DNA from: Armatimonadota bacterium
GTDB taxonomy: Bacteria; Armatimonadota; UBA5829
Direction: 5' to 3'
DNA: 64,000 nt
Assembly: GCA_023474015.1 (NCBI GenBank)
Contig: JAMCYN010000167.1
Span: 1 to 64,000 of the forward strand
Below, piece after piece: positions 33,518-41,759 of the stretch. Positions within the stretch are counted from its first letter, which is position 1, and every line of letters starts with the position of its first letter. A model generated the notes under the pieces. It saw only the letters and a list, made by a program, of their open reading frames with translations. It was not told the origin of the DNA and ran no database searches. Both the position numbers and the translations under genes were made by a program.

Positions 33518-33901
33518 TTGGTAAAGAGGAAGAACGTCGTCGCGGCTGTCCCTGAGTGCACGGTCATAGTGTGTTCCGGAGCCTGCAACGTCGGCCAGAT
33601 AACCAACGAGGTTGGAAAGAGGCTGGATACCGAGGGGACGGCCCAGTTCTTTTGCCTCGCGGGGATCGGAGGCTGCATTACGGGTATGGTGGCGTCCGTG
33701 GGCGCGGCCAACAAAGTTCTCATGATCGATGGCTGCCCGTTCGGTTGCGGAAAGATTATACTGGACAGTGCGGGGATTGAGGATTACGAGTACATGGTCG
33801 TGACCGACCTGGGCATTGAGAAGGTCCATAATTTCGCGGTCGTCGAGGAGGATGTGTTGCGCGTTCTCGCCGCGAGCCGCGAAAGGTTCAAGGGGGATTG
33901 A
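33518..33901 (+). CDS. DGC-domain putative zinc-binding protein
   Basis: This is a 127-residue Cys-rich protein. It carries the DGC motif in MIDGCPFGCGKIIL and further Cys in VCSGACNVGQ and FCLAGIGGC, as in the family annotated as putative zinc-binding proteins. The function is unknown; the conserved Cys suggest a metal or disulfide role. The start is TTG at 33518 with AGAGGAG upstream. Its place between a CxxC protein and a secreted thioredoxin, together with the DUF6951 gene downstream, matches gene sets seen in anaerobes. Confidence 0.82.
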   Translation: MVKRKNVVAAVPECTVIVCSGACNVGQITNEVGKRLDTEGTAQFFCLAGIGGCITGMVASVGAANKVLMIDGCPFGCGKIILDSAGIEDYEYMVVTDLGIEKVHNFAVVEEDVLRVLAASRERFKGD

Positions 33902-33904
33902 ACT

Positions 33905-34363
33905 ATGAGATTGCGTTGGTTACTCGTTGTAATGGTATCTGCTTCGTTGCTTGTCTCGGCTGGGGCGGCTCCGGCAGCGGAGAAGAGCAAGGCTCCAGCC
34001 AAGCCGCCCGCTAAGGCATCCGCGAAGAAGGCTGAACCGAAGACTCCGGCCAAGCTGCCGAGGTTCCTGGAACTCGGCTCTACCAAATGCGTCCCGTGCA
34101 AGATGATGATGCCTATTGTTGAAGACCTCAAGAAGACATACAAGGGCAAGCTGGAAGTGGTGTTCATCGACGTTTGGGATAAGCCGAAGGAGGCCGAGAA
34201 GTACAAAGTGCAAAGCATTCCCACCCAGGTGCTCTTCGATGCCAAGGGCAAGGAGTTTTTTCGCCACACGGGCTTCTTCCCGAAAAAGGACATCCTGGAC
34301 GTATTCAAGAGGCAGGGGATCGACCTGAACAAGCCCGCCAAGCCCAAGACGGAGAAGAAGTAG
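33905..34363 (+). CDS. Secreted thioredoxin-like protein (CVPC)
   Basis: This is an exported thioredoxin-fold protein, 152 residues. A signal peptide (about 1-24, ending AGAAPAA) is followed by an Ala/Lys/Pro-rich linker and a thioredoxin domain with the active site STKCVPCKMM near residue 62 and the cis-Pro in VQSIPTQVLFD. It presumably reduces or makes disulfides outside the cytoplasmic membrane and is kept reduced by the CcdA-like protein encoded next. A second, similar gene lies at 36222-36626. The next gene starts one base after the stop. Confidence 0.87.
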   Translation: MRLRWLLVVMVSASLLVSAGAAPAAEKSKAPAKPPAKASAKKAEPKTPAKLPRFLELGSTKCVPCKMMMPIVEDLKKTYKGKLEVVFIDVWDKPKEAEKYKVQSIPTQVLFDAKGKEFFRHTGFFPKKDILDVFKRQGIDLNKPAKPKTEKK

Positions 34364-34364
34364 C

Positions 34365-35066
34365 GTGGAACAGCTTTTCACCGTAATGAGCAAGGCGATC
34401 GAGGGCTCTGTGGGCGTGGCTCTGTGGGCGGCGTTCGTGTGGGGAATCCTGAGCGTGGTCCTGAGTCCGTGCCACCTGTCGAGCATTCCGCTGATCATCG
34501 GGTTCATCAGTGGCCAGGGAGTGAATGACCGCGGGGGAGCGCTCAAGACTTCATCCATGTTCGCGCTGGGGATACTGATAACCATCGCGCTGATAGGCGT
34601 GATAACCGCCGCGATGGGGCGCATGTACGGCGACCTGGGCGGGTACGTCACATATTTTATGGTGGCGCTGTTCCTGATTTTGGGTTTGGCGATGATCGGT
34701 ATCATCCCAATGCCGTCGTCCATCTCGGGCCGGGTCACGGGCTATAAGGGCCGGGGGCTGCTGGGGGCGTTCATTCTGGGCCTTGTGTTCGGAGTAGCGC
34801 TGGGGCCATGCACGTTCGCGTTCATGGGGCCGGTGCTCGGAGTGAGTTTCGCGGCGGCGAAGAAGCACATGCTGTTCTCGATAGCACTGCTCGCGCTCTA
34901 CGGGATCGGCCACTGCGCGGTTATCGTGTTCGCCGGAACCTCCGTTGGGGCGGTGCAGCGGTATCTGAACTGGAACGAGAAATCACACGGCGCGGTGATC
35001 CTCAGGCGCATCTGCGGCGTGCTCGTGATCTACGGCGCGTATGTGATCTATGCCGCCAGGACATAA
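34365..35066 (+). CDS. CcdA/DsbD-family transmembrane electron transporter
   Basis: This is an integral membrane protein of 233 residues with about six helices. The conserved Cys and Pro are in ILSVVLSPCHLSSIPLIIG (first helix pair) and GVALGPCTFAFMGPVLG (fourth helix), as in CcdA, which carries reducing power across the membrane to periplasmic thioredoxins. The start is GTG at 34365, one base after the thioredoxin stop. Its partners are probably the two secreted thioredoxin-like proteins of this cluster. No cytochrome c maturation genes are nearby, so a role in another disulfide pathway is likely. Confidence 0.88.
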   Translation: MEQLFTVMSKAIEGSVGVALWAAFVWGILSVVLSPCHLSSIPLIIGFISGQGVNDRGGALKTSSMFALGILITIALIGVITAAMGRMYGDLGGYVTYFMVALFLILGLAMIGIIPMPSSISGRVTGYKGRGLLGAFILGLVFGVALGPCTFAFMGPVLGVSFAAAKKHMLFSIALLALYGIGHCAVIVFAGTSVGAVQRYLNWNEKSHGAVILRRICGVLVIYGAYVIYAART

Positions 35067-35072
35067 GGCTTA

Positions 35073-36155
35073 TTGCGGGGAGGCTCTTTAATCACGAAAA
35101 CACGAACGAACAGGGAACAGAAGGGAAGCCGTCGAGCGGGGCTGTGGGGGATGGTGTTCAAGGGGCTCGTACTTGGAGTATGCTGGTACGGACTCTACAG
35201 TTATCTCCAACCGCTGGCCGGATGGCTCACCTACAGCGTGCTGGGACTCCGTCGGGGCGGCGAGGCGGGCAGCGCGGTCGCGTTCTTCATATTCGAGGCT
35301 CCGAAGGTGCTGATGCTGCTCCTGCTGGTCGTGTTCGGAGTCGGCATCATCAGATCGTTCTTCACCCCGGAAAGAACACGGCAGTTGCTCGTGGGGCGCA
35401 GGGAGTTCGTGGGCAACGTGCTCGCCGCCGGGCTGGGCATCCCCACACCCTTCTGCACCTGCTCTGCAATCCCGCTGTTCCTGGGGTTCGTTGAGGCGGG
35501 AATTCCGCTCGGGGTCACGCTCTCTTTTCTGATATCGGCGCCGATGGTGAACGAGGTCGCCCTGGTGCTGTTGTTCGGCATGTTCGGATGGAAGGTGGCG
35601 GCGCTGTACGCGTCCACGGGCCTTTTCATCGCGATAATGGCCGGCTGGGTAATCGGCAAGCTCGGGATGGAGCGGTATGTCGAAAGTTGGGTCTACGAGA
35701 CACCGATGGGCAAGCTGCAACTCGAACCCGAGAAACTCACCTGGGTCGACCGGATCGACGTCGGCAAGACCGCCGTGCGCGAGATAGTGGGCAAGGTGTG
35801 GCCGTATGTGCTGGCGGGGATCGCGGTAGGCTCGGCGATTCACGGCTGGGTCCCCGAAGGGTTGATGGCGTCGTTTATGGGCAAGCACGTATGGTGGTCG
35901 GTGCCGGTGGCGGTGCTCCTCGGCGTGCCGATGTATTCGAACGCGGCGGGGATCATACCCGTGGTCCAGGCGCTGCTGGAGAAGGGCGCCGCGCTGGGAA
36001 CGGTGCTGGCGTTTATGATGGCTGTGATCGGCCTGTCGTTGCCGGAATGCGTCATCCTGCGCAAGGTTCTCAAGATTCAGTTGATCGGAGTATTTGTGGG
36101 GGTAGTGGCGTTCGGCATAATGGCGGTCGGCTATGTATTCAATCTTCTTCTTTAG
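35073..36155 (+). CDS. ArsP/DUF318-type permease
   Basis: This is an integral membrane permease of the PF03773 type, up to 360 residues, with eight or so helices. The conserved core is GIPTPFCTCSAIPLFLGFVEAGIPLGVTLSFLISAPMVNEVA, with the CTC cysteines typical of the family; a repeat-like second half has GVPMYSNAAGIIPVVQAL. Named relatives export organoarsenicals, but many are found with thioredoxins and unknown substrates. The start is uncertain. TTG 35073 gives a charged N-terminus encoded by an octamer array (35092-35129), while ATG 35151 starts just before the first helix. The array probably separates the old GGGGAGG site from its start. Confidence 0.85.
   Translation: MRGGSLITKTRTNREQKGSRRAGLWGMVFKGLVLGVCWYGLYSYLQPLAGWLTYSVLGLRRGGEAGSAVAFFIFEAPKVLMLLLLVVFGVGIIRSFFTPERTRQLLVGRREFVGNVLAAGLGIPTPFCTCSAIPLFLGFVEAGIPLGVTLSFLISAPMVNEVALVLLFGMFGWKVAALYASTGLFIAIMAGWVIGKLGMERYVESWVYETPMGKLQLEPEKLTWVDRIDVGKTAVREIVGKVWPYVLAGIAVGSAIHGWVPEGLMASFMGKHVWWSVPVAVLLGVPMYSNAAGIIPVVQALLEKGAALGTVLAFMMAVIGLSLPECVILRKVLKIQLIGVFVGVVAFGIMAVGYVFNLLL
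35092..35129 (+). repeat. Octamer-type array at the permease start
   Basis: CACGAAAA, CACGAACG and AACAGGG-type units end in AACAGAAGGGAAG. It resembles the array at 18041-18086 and lies inside the possible N-terminal extension of the permease. Confidence 0.45.
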
Positions 36156-36221
36156 GTGAGGCTGGTAGAGCTTGATTTGTGCGTCGCTTGGGTAAAGACA
36201 CCTAAAAGGGGGCGATCAGCA

Positions 36222-36626
36222 ATGAAAAGAAGATACATACCGATCTGGGTTATTGTGGCGGTGATAGCGTCGGCCTTATACGCGGCCCCGCCCGCCAAGC
36301 CGAAGTCCAAGCCGGACACGTGCCCGGCGAAGTCTGTCGCCGGCCCGAAGCTTCCGGTTTTCCTGGAGCTTGGCGCCACGTGGTGCGGAGCGTGCCGGTC
36401 GATGGTGCCTGTCATCAACGATCTCAAGAAGGAATACAAGGGCAAGGTCAACTTCCAGTATATAGACATCGACAAGGACAAGACCGCCGTGAAGAAATAT
36501 AAGATCGACGCCATTCCTGTCCTGGTGTTCTTTGACAAGAACGGCAAGCAGGTCTACAAGCACGTTGGCGCTCTATCGAAAGACGAGATTAGGAAGCAGT
36601 TCGCGAAGATGGGAATCAAGAAGTAG
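36222..36626 (+). CDS. Secreted thioredoxin-like protein (CGAC)
   Basis: This is an exported thioredoxin-fold protein, 134 residues. An N-terminal signal or anchor helix (YIPIWVIVAVIASALYAAPP) is followed by the thioredoxin domain, active site GATWCGACRSMV near residue 55 and cis-Pro loop IDAIPVLVFFD. It resembles the protein at 33905 (shared FLELG, MMPIVEDLKK-type segments), so the two arose by duplication or serve distinct partners. ATG 36222 follows AAGGGGG. A heptamer-like array starts directly after the stop. Confidence 0.87.
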   Translation: MKRRYIPIWVIVAVIASALYAAPPAKPKSKPDTCPAKSVAGPKLPVFLELGATWCGACRSMVPVINDLKKEYKGKVNFQYIDIDKDKTAVKKYKIDAIPVLVFFDKNGKQVYKHVGALSKDEIRKQFAKMGIKK

Positions 36627-36653
36627 TGCGAAGTTTGGAATGCGGAGTGAGGA
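36627..36653 (+). repeat. Short 7-bp-period array before the DUF6951 gene
   Basis: Units TGCGAAG, TTTGGAA, TGCGGAG, TGAGGAG follow the thioredoxin stop directly. The last unit supplies the GAGGAG ribosome binding site of the next gene. Confidence 0.5.
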
Positions 36654-36661
36654 GCAACGCC

Positions 36662-36964
36662 TTGTCAAAAGCAACTATCAAAGCCGGAGTCTGCGGCTTC
36701 ACAACAATAGTAAACGCATCGACCGAGGACATGCAGAACGTGTCATTCGAGATCGAGACCGACTGCGCGAAGGTGAAGAACCTCGCGGCGAACCTATCGA
36801 CCGTCGATGCCTATCAGGAACTCGGCGAGGGCCGGGAGGGCGTGATAATGAGCGCCAATATGGGCTGCTGCCTGGGCTGCATTGTTCCTAACGGCATATC
36901 GAAGGCGATGCAGGTCACAGCGAGTTTAATGCTGCCGGCGGGGTGTTCGATTGAGATAGAGTAG
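36662..36964 (+). CDS. DUF6951-like small Cys-containing protein
   Basis: This is a 100-residue protein beginning MSKATIKAGVCGFTTIV, with conserved Cys in GVCGF, EIETDCAKVKNLA and MGCCLGCIVP, and ending LPAGCSIEIE. This pattern matches the uncharacterised family DUF6951, common in anaerobes. The function is unknown; the Cys pattern suggests metal or Fe-S binding. The start is TTG at 36662 with GAGGAG nine bases upstream. It closes the redox cluster. Confidence 0.78.
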   Translation: MSKATIKAGVCGFTTIVNASTEDMQNVSFEIETDCAKVKNLAANLSTVDAYQELGEGREGVIMSANMGCCLGCIVPNGISKAMQVTASLMLPAGCSIEIE

Positions 36965-36970
36965 CGGGCC

Positions 36971-38305
36971 TCATTTTCCACCTGCCACTAGCACATCCTG
37001 AATCCTGACGGTCGGCATAATCATACCCGGCTCCTCACGATAGTCGCTGGAGATGGCGTCGATGTTGGCGAGCATGTCCAGGAACTTGCCGCCCACCAGC
37101 GAGCTCGCCACGGGATATGCCAGTTCACCGTTCTCGATCTTGAACCCGAAATCCACCGAGGTCGAGACGTCGCCGGTGGTGGTGTTCGGGCTGATGCCGC
37201 CGAGGTTGATGTAGAGGCCGCTCTTGGTGGTGCGAATGATCTCCTCGGCGGTCATCGTGCCGAGATTGGGGATCACATTCGATGCCGCCGCCCCGCCGCC
37301 GCGCGTGCCATGGCCCGTGGGCGGAACCTTCGCTTTTCCCGCCGTATACGAACTAAAGAGGTACGTCTTCAGCACGCCGTTTTCCACGATCACCAGCGGC
37401 CTCGAGGGCACTCCCTCGGAATCGTTTCGACGCGAACCCAGGCCGCGGGGGATGAGTGGGTTGTCGGTGATGGTCACGAGGTCCGAGGCGATCTTCTGCC
37501 CTACCTTGCCGATCATGAACGACCGCCCTCGCTGCACTCCATCGGCGTCCGCGGCGGCAACAATCGAACTGAAGATCGACCTTCCCGAAAGAGGCCCCAG
37601 TACCACGGGCATCCGGCCTGTCTCGATCCGGCGTGCGCCGAGGAACTTGAGAGCCTGCTGGGCCGCGCTTGCGCCGATGCCCTCGGGGACGAAGTCGGAC
37701 CGAATCCGCGCGGAGTCGAAGTCATAGAAGCTGCCGACCTCTTCGCCACTTTTCACGACTACCATCACGTGCCCGCCGATGTACGTCTCCTCATCCGCGA
37801 GCCTGACCCCAAGCGAGTTCACCAGCGCATCCGCCGAATAGCCCGAAGAAAACCCGCCGCTCACTATCGCGTCGGGCGCAACGGCGTGCGCGCCGTCGAT
37901 GTTATCGAGCGCGAAACGGATGATCTCCTTGACATCCATCCTCTCCACGACAGGGTCATAAAGCCCCTCCACGGTCGGGTAATCCGGCGCGGGGGTGGGC
38001 AACGCAAGAAAATCGGGGTCGGGCTCGGCGAGCTTCGCAAGCCTGGCGGCGCTGCGTCCGGCCTCAGCGGCGGAGTCGATGGAGAGCCTGTCGACGGAGG
38101 ACCATCCGGTCCCTCCACGGTAGATCGCGCGAACGGAGATGCGCGAGCCGAGCCTGGCATCACACGCCTTTACCGCGCTCGATTCGAGCTCCACGCTCAG
38201 GCTTCTGCCCGAGGTCGCGCTCACGTCGGCGAACTCGGCCCCCTCGGATATCGCCGCGTCGCAGGCGGCTTCGGCTATTGTAATAAGAGTTTCAGTGTTG
38301 GTCAT
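36971..38305 (-). CDS. TldD/PmbA-family metalloprotease (TldE-like)
   Basis: This is a 444-residue member of the TldD/TldE (PmbA) family, which degrades or matures small peptides in the cytoplasm. Segments typical of the TldE/PmbA type are ISVRAIYRGGTGWSSVD near residue 55, GTRGGGAAASNVIPNLGTMTAEE near 340 and LVGGKFLDMLANIDAIS near the end. The zinc HExxxH motif of TldD is absent, which fits the TldE subunit class. A TldD partner is not in the window, so the protein may act alone or with a distant gene. It is upstream-linked to the glycosidase gene on the same strand. Confidence 0.85.
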   Translation of the reverse strand: MTNTETLITIAEAACDAAISEGAEFADVSATSGRSLSVELESSAVKACDARLGSRISVRAIYRGGTGWSSVDRLSIDSAAEAGRSAARLAKLAEPDPDFLALPTPAPDYPTVEGLYDPVVERMDVKEIIRFALDNIDGAHAVAPDAIVSGGFSSGYSADALVNSLGVRLADEETYIGGHVMVVVKSGEEVGSFYDFDSARIRSDFVPEGIGASAAQQALKFLGARRIETGRMPVVLGPLSGRSIFSSIVAAADADGVQRGRSFMIGKVGQKIASDLVTITDNPLIPRGLGSRRNDSEGVPSRPLVIVENGVLKTYLFSSYTAGKAKVPPTGHGTRGGGAAASNVIPNLGTMTAEEIIRTTKSGLYINLGGISPNTTTGDVSTSVDFGFKIENGELAYPVASSLVGGKFLDMLANIDAISSDYREEPGMIMPTVRIQDVLVAGGK

Positions 38306-38339
38306 ACAAATCCTCGGTTATCAGTTTGATCGGGCTACA

Positions 38340-40394
38340 CTAAACGTTCACACCAATATACTTCACCTCCAGCCCCACCAGCTCGACCTCCGGTGCGCTC
38401 TTGATATGCACGGAGCCGATTGAGAATGGTCGATCGAGGTTGGACCAGTCAGTGAGGTCGTATTTCTTCTCCGTCGAGAGCTCGAGCTCGGGCGAGTCCA
38501 GGGGAACCGTCACGCTCCGCGGGCTGTCCGTGGGGTTCACCAGGACGATGAACCCGGAGCCATCTATGATGTGCCCGGAGCCGTCGATGTGCTCGCCGTC
38601 CGGGAAGCCGAGCACGTGCTGATAGGTATTGAAGTATCTCTCGAACCGCTTCCTGAACGCGAAGAGTTTTTTCAGAAACTCGACGAACTCCGGCCGGGCC
38701 TGGTCGAAGTCGATCGCGCCGCCGGATTGGGCGAGGCCGTTGGCTATCATGCTCATCTCGGCGTGCATCAACTCGTGGAACGAGCGGGCAGCCAGGTTAT
38801 CCTTTCCCGCCTCGTGCCAGTTTACTCCGTACCAGCTTCCGCGAATTGCCCGAAACGGGTGCTCCCATGTCATCTGGTAGAGCTGCTGGCGTTGGATAAG
38901 CTCGGCCCGGCCGGTCGGGAAGGCATGCGTGTCCGATATCTGCTCCTGGTCGAGCGCGCGGAGGCGGTGGTTGTCGAACGGCAGGCTGAACGCAGCGATG
39001 ATCAGGTCCTCGCGGGCCTCGTGGGCGGCTTTGCAGATATCGGCCAGCCTCTTCAATGCGTTGACCTCAAGCTCGTCCTGCCGCCTATGGGGATGGTTTC
39101 GCGCGCGGCACTCGGGGATGTTCCAGTCGTTGCCGTCCCAGATGATCTGGCGGGCGTTGAGGTCGGTGACAAGCTCGACTAAGCGCCGCTTGACGTAGTC
39201 ATAATAATCGCTCATTACGCACAACGCCGCCGCGCCTGACCTGCCGGAGACCTTACCCGGGACCAGATACTCCGGGTGCTCGCTCTCGATCCCGGACTTC
39301 CAGTAGCTGCAACTGAACGGGTTGACCCAATAGGACATATCCAGACCCGCCGATTCCTGAGCGCGCCTGGCGATCTCGCTGAGGCCGTTCGGGAACCTGG
39401 CTGCGTCCGCCTTAAGCGGGCAATCGGCCTCCCAGCCGAGGTCGAGATGCAACACATCATAGAACCCCGCCTTCCGCAAATGCTCGATGGCGTCGATAAG
39501 AGCCGCGCGGTCATAGTCAGCGAGCTTCACCAGCCACGTGCTCCATGCTACCGGCATGCTCTTGTCACCGATGCAACACCAGCGCCGGGCCAAGTGCTCG
39601 GTGTAGCGCTTGAAGCCTATCTCCGGCGGGCCGGAGTATGCTCCGATGAGGGCGGGGCCGGTGGTCAGGCCCTGGGTGAGTGGGACATAATCGCGGTGCT
39701 TCATCACCAGGCCGGTCGGGCGGTGGAACGCCTCGCTCCCGAGCAGCGATTCTGTGAAGAAGTAAAGCCCCTCGCCGTAACCCCAATAGGTCACGACCGC
39801 TCTCGCCAAGTCGCCGTAATCGAAGCGTTTGTCCGGCTCGGAGGTGTCGGCCTTGTCGGGTTCGCCATGAACGTCATCTTCGCGGTTCGCACTCTGCCTC
39901 GGGTAGCGTGAGAAGGGGGTGACGCCCTCGACCATCTCCTTGAAGCGCATATTTTCGAGCGTGACATTGGTGACCGCCCAACCGTCAAGCTCGCACGGGT
40001 GAACCTCTATCCACTTTCGGATGAAGTCCTCATCGGCGCCGCACTCATAGAACAGTGAAATATCGAGCCGGACGTCGTTCACTTCGGCGGAAAGGTTGAT
40101 CCTCAGCGTGCGCAGGTTGTCGTCCCAGTTGGGTGTCTCGTAACCCTCGACATTGAAATCCTTGAAGTCCAGAACAGCTGTCTGCCCGTCGCCCGAGAGG
40201 GTGATCTCGAACTCGGAGGTGGTTTCGTCAAGGTACTCCTCGCCGTTGACCACGTTCACCAGGCTGGTCGTGCCGACACGCCCGGAGATGCAGTGAATCC
40301 TTCTATGAATCGATGCATTGCCGATCTCAAAGACGAACCCGCCGGGGATTTCCTGCGTGAATCCTGTTGCCGTACCGATGCCATCCATTATCAT
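38340..40394 (-). CDS. GH36-like alpha-galactosidase/glycosidase
   Basis: This is a 684-residue glycosidase of the GH27/GH31/GH36 TIM-barrel superfamily. An N-terminal beta-sandwich (about 1-250) is followed by a barrel with VLHLDLGWEADCPLKADAARFPNGLSEIA near residue 320 and the likely nucleophile Asp in ARQIIWDGNDWNIPE. The C-terminal part is a beta domain. No signal peptide is visible, so it is probably cytoplasmic. It may release galactose or a related alpha-linked sugar. Starts at ATG 40394, ATG 40388 or GTG 40406 are all possible because no clear ribosome site is present. Confidence in the exact family is moderate. Confidence 0.72.
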   Translation of the reverse strand: MIMDGIGTATGFTQEIPGGFVFEIGNASIHRRIHCISGRVGTTSLVNVVNGEEYLDETTSEFEITLSGDGQTAVLDFKDFNVEGYETPNWDDNLRTLRINLSAEVNDVRLDISLFYECGADEDFIRKWIEVHPCELDGWAVTNVTLENMRFKEMVEGVTPFSRYPRQSANREDDVHGEPDKADTSEPDKRFDYGDLARAVVTYWGYGEGLYFFTESLLGSEAFHRPTGLVMKHRDYVPLTQGLTTGPALIGAYSGPPEIGFKRYTEHLARRWCCIGDKSMPVAWSTWLVKLADYDRAALIDAIEHLRKAGFYDVLHLDLGWEADCPLKADAARFPNGLSEIARRAQESAGLDMSYWVNPFSCSYWKSGIESEHPEYLVPGKVSGRSGAAALCVMSDYYDYVKRRLVELVTDLNARQIIWDGNDWNIPECRARNHPHRRQDELEVNALKRLADICKAAHEAREDLIIAAFSLPFDNHRLRALDQEQISDTHAFPTGRAELIQRQQLYQMTWEHPFRAIRGSWYGVNWHEAGKDNLAARSFHELMHAEMSMIANGLAQSGGAIDFDQARPEFVEFLKKLFAFRKRFERYFNTYQHVLGFPDGEHIDGSGHIIDGSGFIVLVNPTDSPRSVTVPLDSPELELSTEKKYDLTDWSNLDRPFSIGSVHIKSAPEVELVGLEVKYIGVNV

Positions 40395-40611
40395 GCGCCT
40401 GTTCACCCGAAAAAAGTATTCGCGTCCTTGTTATTGTTGAAGCCCGGTGAGGAAATATCCTTCTGGATATCGTTGGCAAGAAGAGGGCGATGCGCGCGTC
40501 TTGGACGGGTGTAAGCGGCGAGGAGTCGCGCAAGACGGTTTGGTGGGCCGTCAGGCTGGGTATTAAAGGCCTAGAATCAGCTTGCCTGCCACTAAGTGTT
40601 GGTGAGACAAA

Positions 40612-41022
40612 ATGGACGCTAGGGTTCTGGAGTTTCGGATACCGGCGGATACTCGTTACTTGGCCATAGTCAGACGCGGTGTGCGGAGCCTCGCCGAATC
40701 GGTGGGGTTCGAGAATGAGGACGTGTGCGACATGGAGCTGGCCGTCTCGGAGGCGGTCACCAACTCGGTCGAGCACGGAACGCCCGACGTCGAATCCGGC
40801 GGCGTGGTCGTCAAGTGCCAGGCGTCCGGTGATTGTATGGTGGTGGAGGTGGAGGACCAGGGGAGCGCCGAATCGCTGCCCGCATCTCCCACTGAGCCCG
40901 ATCCCGATCAGGAACGCGGCAGGGGCGTGATCATGATGCGCACCCTGATGGACGAGTTTGAGGGATCGTGCACTGAAACCGGCGTCAAGGTGAGAATGGC
41001 GAAGCAGAAGTGCCGATGTTAG
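40612..41022 (+). CDS. RsbW/SpoIIAB-like serine kinase or anti-sigma factor
   Basis: This is a 136-residue HATPase_c_2 protein. The N box is DMELAVSEAVTNSVEHG, the G1 box lies in VEVEDQGS, and the G2-type segment is RGRGVIMMRTLMDEFEG. Such proteins bind sigma factors or phosphorylate STAS-domain antagonists. No STAS or sigma gene is adjacent, so its partner is elsewhere. The ATG has only a weak GGTGAG site. The 40395-40611 spacer has no gene I can support. Confidence 0.85.
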   Translation: MDARVLEFRIPADTRYLAIVRRGVRSLAESVGFENEDVCDMELAVSEAVTNSVEHGTPDVESGGVVVKCQASGDCMVVEVEDQGSAESLPASPTEPDPDQERGRGVIMMRTLMDEFEGSCTETGVKVRMAKQKCRC

Positions 41023-41067
41023 AGAATGCCTCGATTTAATATCTTCCCCGTAATCCAAAATCCTCCC

Positions 41068-41096
41068 TTGCATTGTCCGCCGGATGAGTGTATTAT
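41068..41096 (+). promoter_or_regulatory. Promoter of the XRE-cupin gene and following operon
   Basis: TTGCAT, 17 bases and TATTAT lie about 40 bases before the GTG start. An inverted TTGCA...TGCAA pair around it could be the regulator's own site, though it is loosely spaced. Confidence 0.48.
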
Positions 41097-41134
41097 ACTA
41101 CCAACTAGTGCAATAAAGTCAACAGGAAGCCACG

Positions 41135-41695
41135 GTGCGCCAGAGACTCAAGATAGACAACATCGGCCGGAAGCTCAAAGTCCATCGGGAGCAGCGCAAG
41201 CTCTCGATGCGTGAACTTGCGGCCGCTTCGGACGTGTCGGCGAGCCTCATTTCCAAGATCGAGGCGGGCAAGGTGTCTCCGACCGTCATGTCCCTGCAGA
41301 AGTTGCTGGACGCCTTGAACGTGGATCTGTACGAGTTCTTTCTCAACAAGGAAGACGCGGACGCATCTGAGCAGATCGCTTTTCGGAAGCAGTCGATGGT
41401 CGCGTCCGAAGACGAAGAGCGCCTTTGGTATTATGCGTTCCCAAAGCACCCCGACCTGAAGGCGCAGCTTACGTATGAAGAGTGCAAACCCAACAGCAGA
41501 ACCGTCGAGAAAGAAAGTCACAAAGGCGACATCATGGGCTATGTAATCTCCGGTGAACTGACCCTGGAGATCATAGATCGGGGTGTCTTCAAGATCAGAG
41601 CCGGGGATGCTTTCTATGTAAAAGCCGGGCAGCTTCACGTAGCGAGAAATGAAGGCCAAAAGCTGTTGAAGCTGGTCGCGTTACAGCTTAAGTGA
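41135..41695 (+). CDS. XRE-family regulator with C-terminal cupin domain
   Basis: This is a 186-residue transcription regulator. Residues 8-65 are an HTH_XRE domain (IGRKLKVHREQRKLSMRELAAASDVSASLISKIEAGKVSPT). Residues 110-185 are a small cupin (IMGYVISGELTLEI, FKIRAGDAFYVKAGQLHVARNEG) that probably binds a pathway metabolite. This layout is common for local regulators of catabolic operons. The start is GTG at 41135 with AGGAAG upstream. It heads the plus-strand set of a DegT aminotransferase, isomerase, Gfo/Idh dehydrogenase, MttB-like protein and secreted glycosidase-like protein. Confidence 0.9.
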   Translation: MRQRLKIDNIGRKLKVHREQRKLSMRELAAASDVSASLISKIEAGKVSPTVMSLQKLLDALNVDLYEFFLNKEDADASEQIAFRKQSMVASEDEERLWYYAFPKHPDLKAQLTYEECKPNSRTVEKESHKGDIMGYVISGELTLEIIDRGVFKIRAGDAFYVKAGQLHVARNEGQKLLKLVALQLK

Positions 41696-41759
41696 GATTG
41701 TCCTTTTTTGCCCGGCGCATGCACACAACTGGTAGATATATTCAATTGGAGGGATCGTC

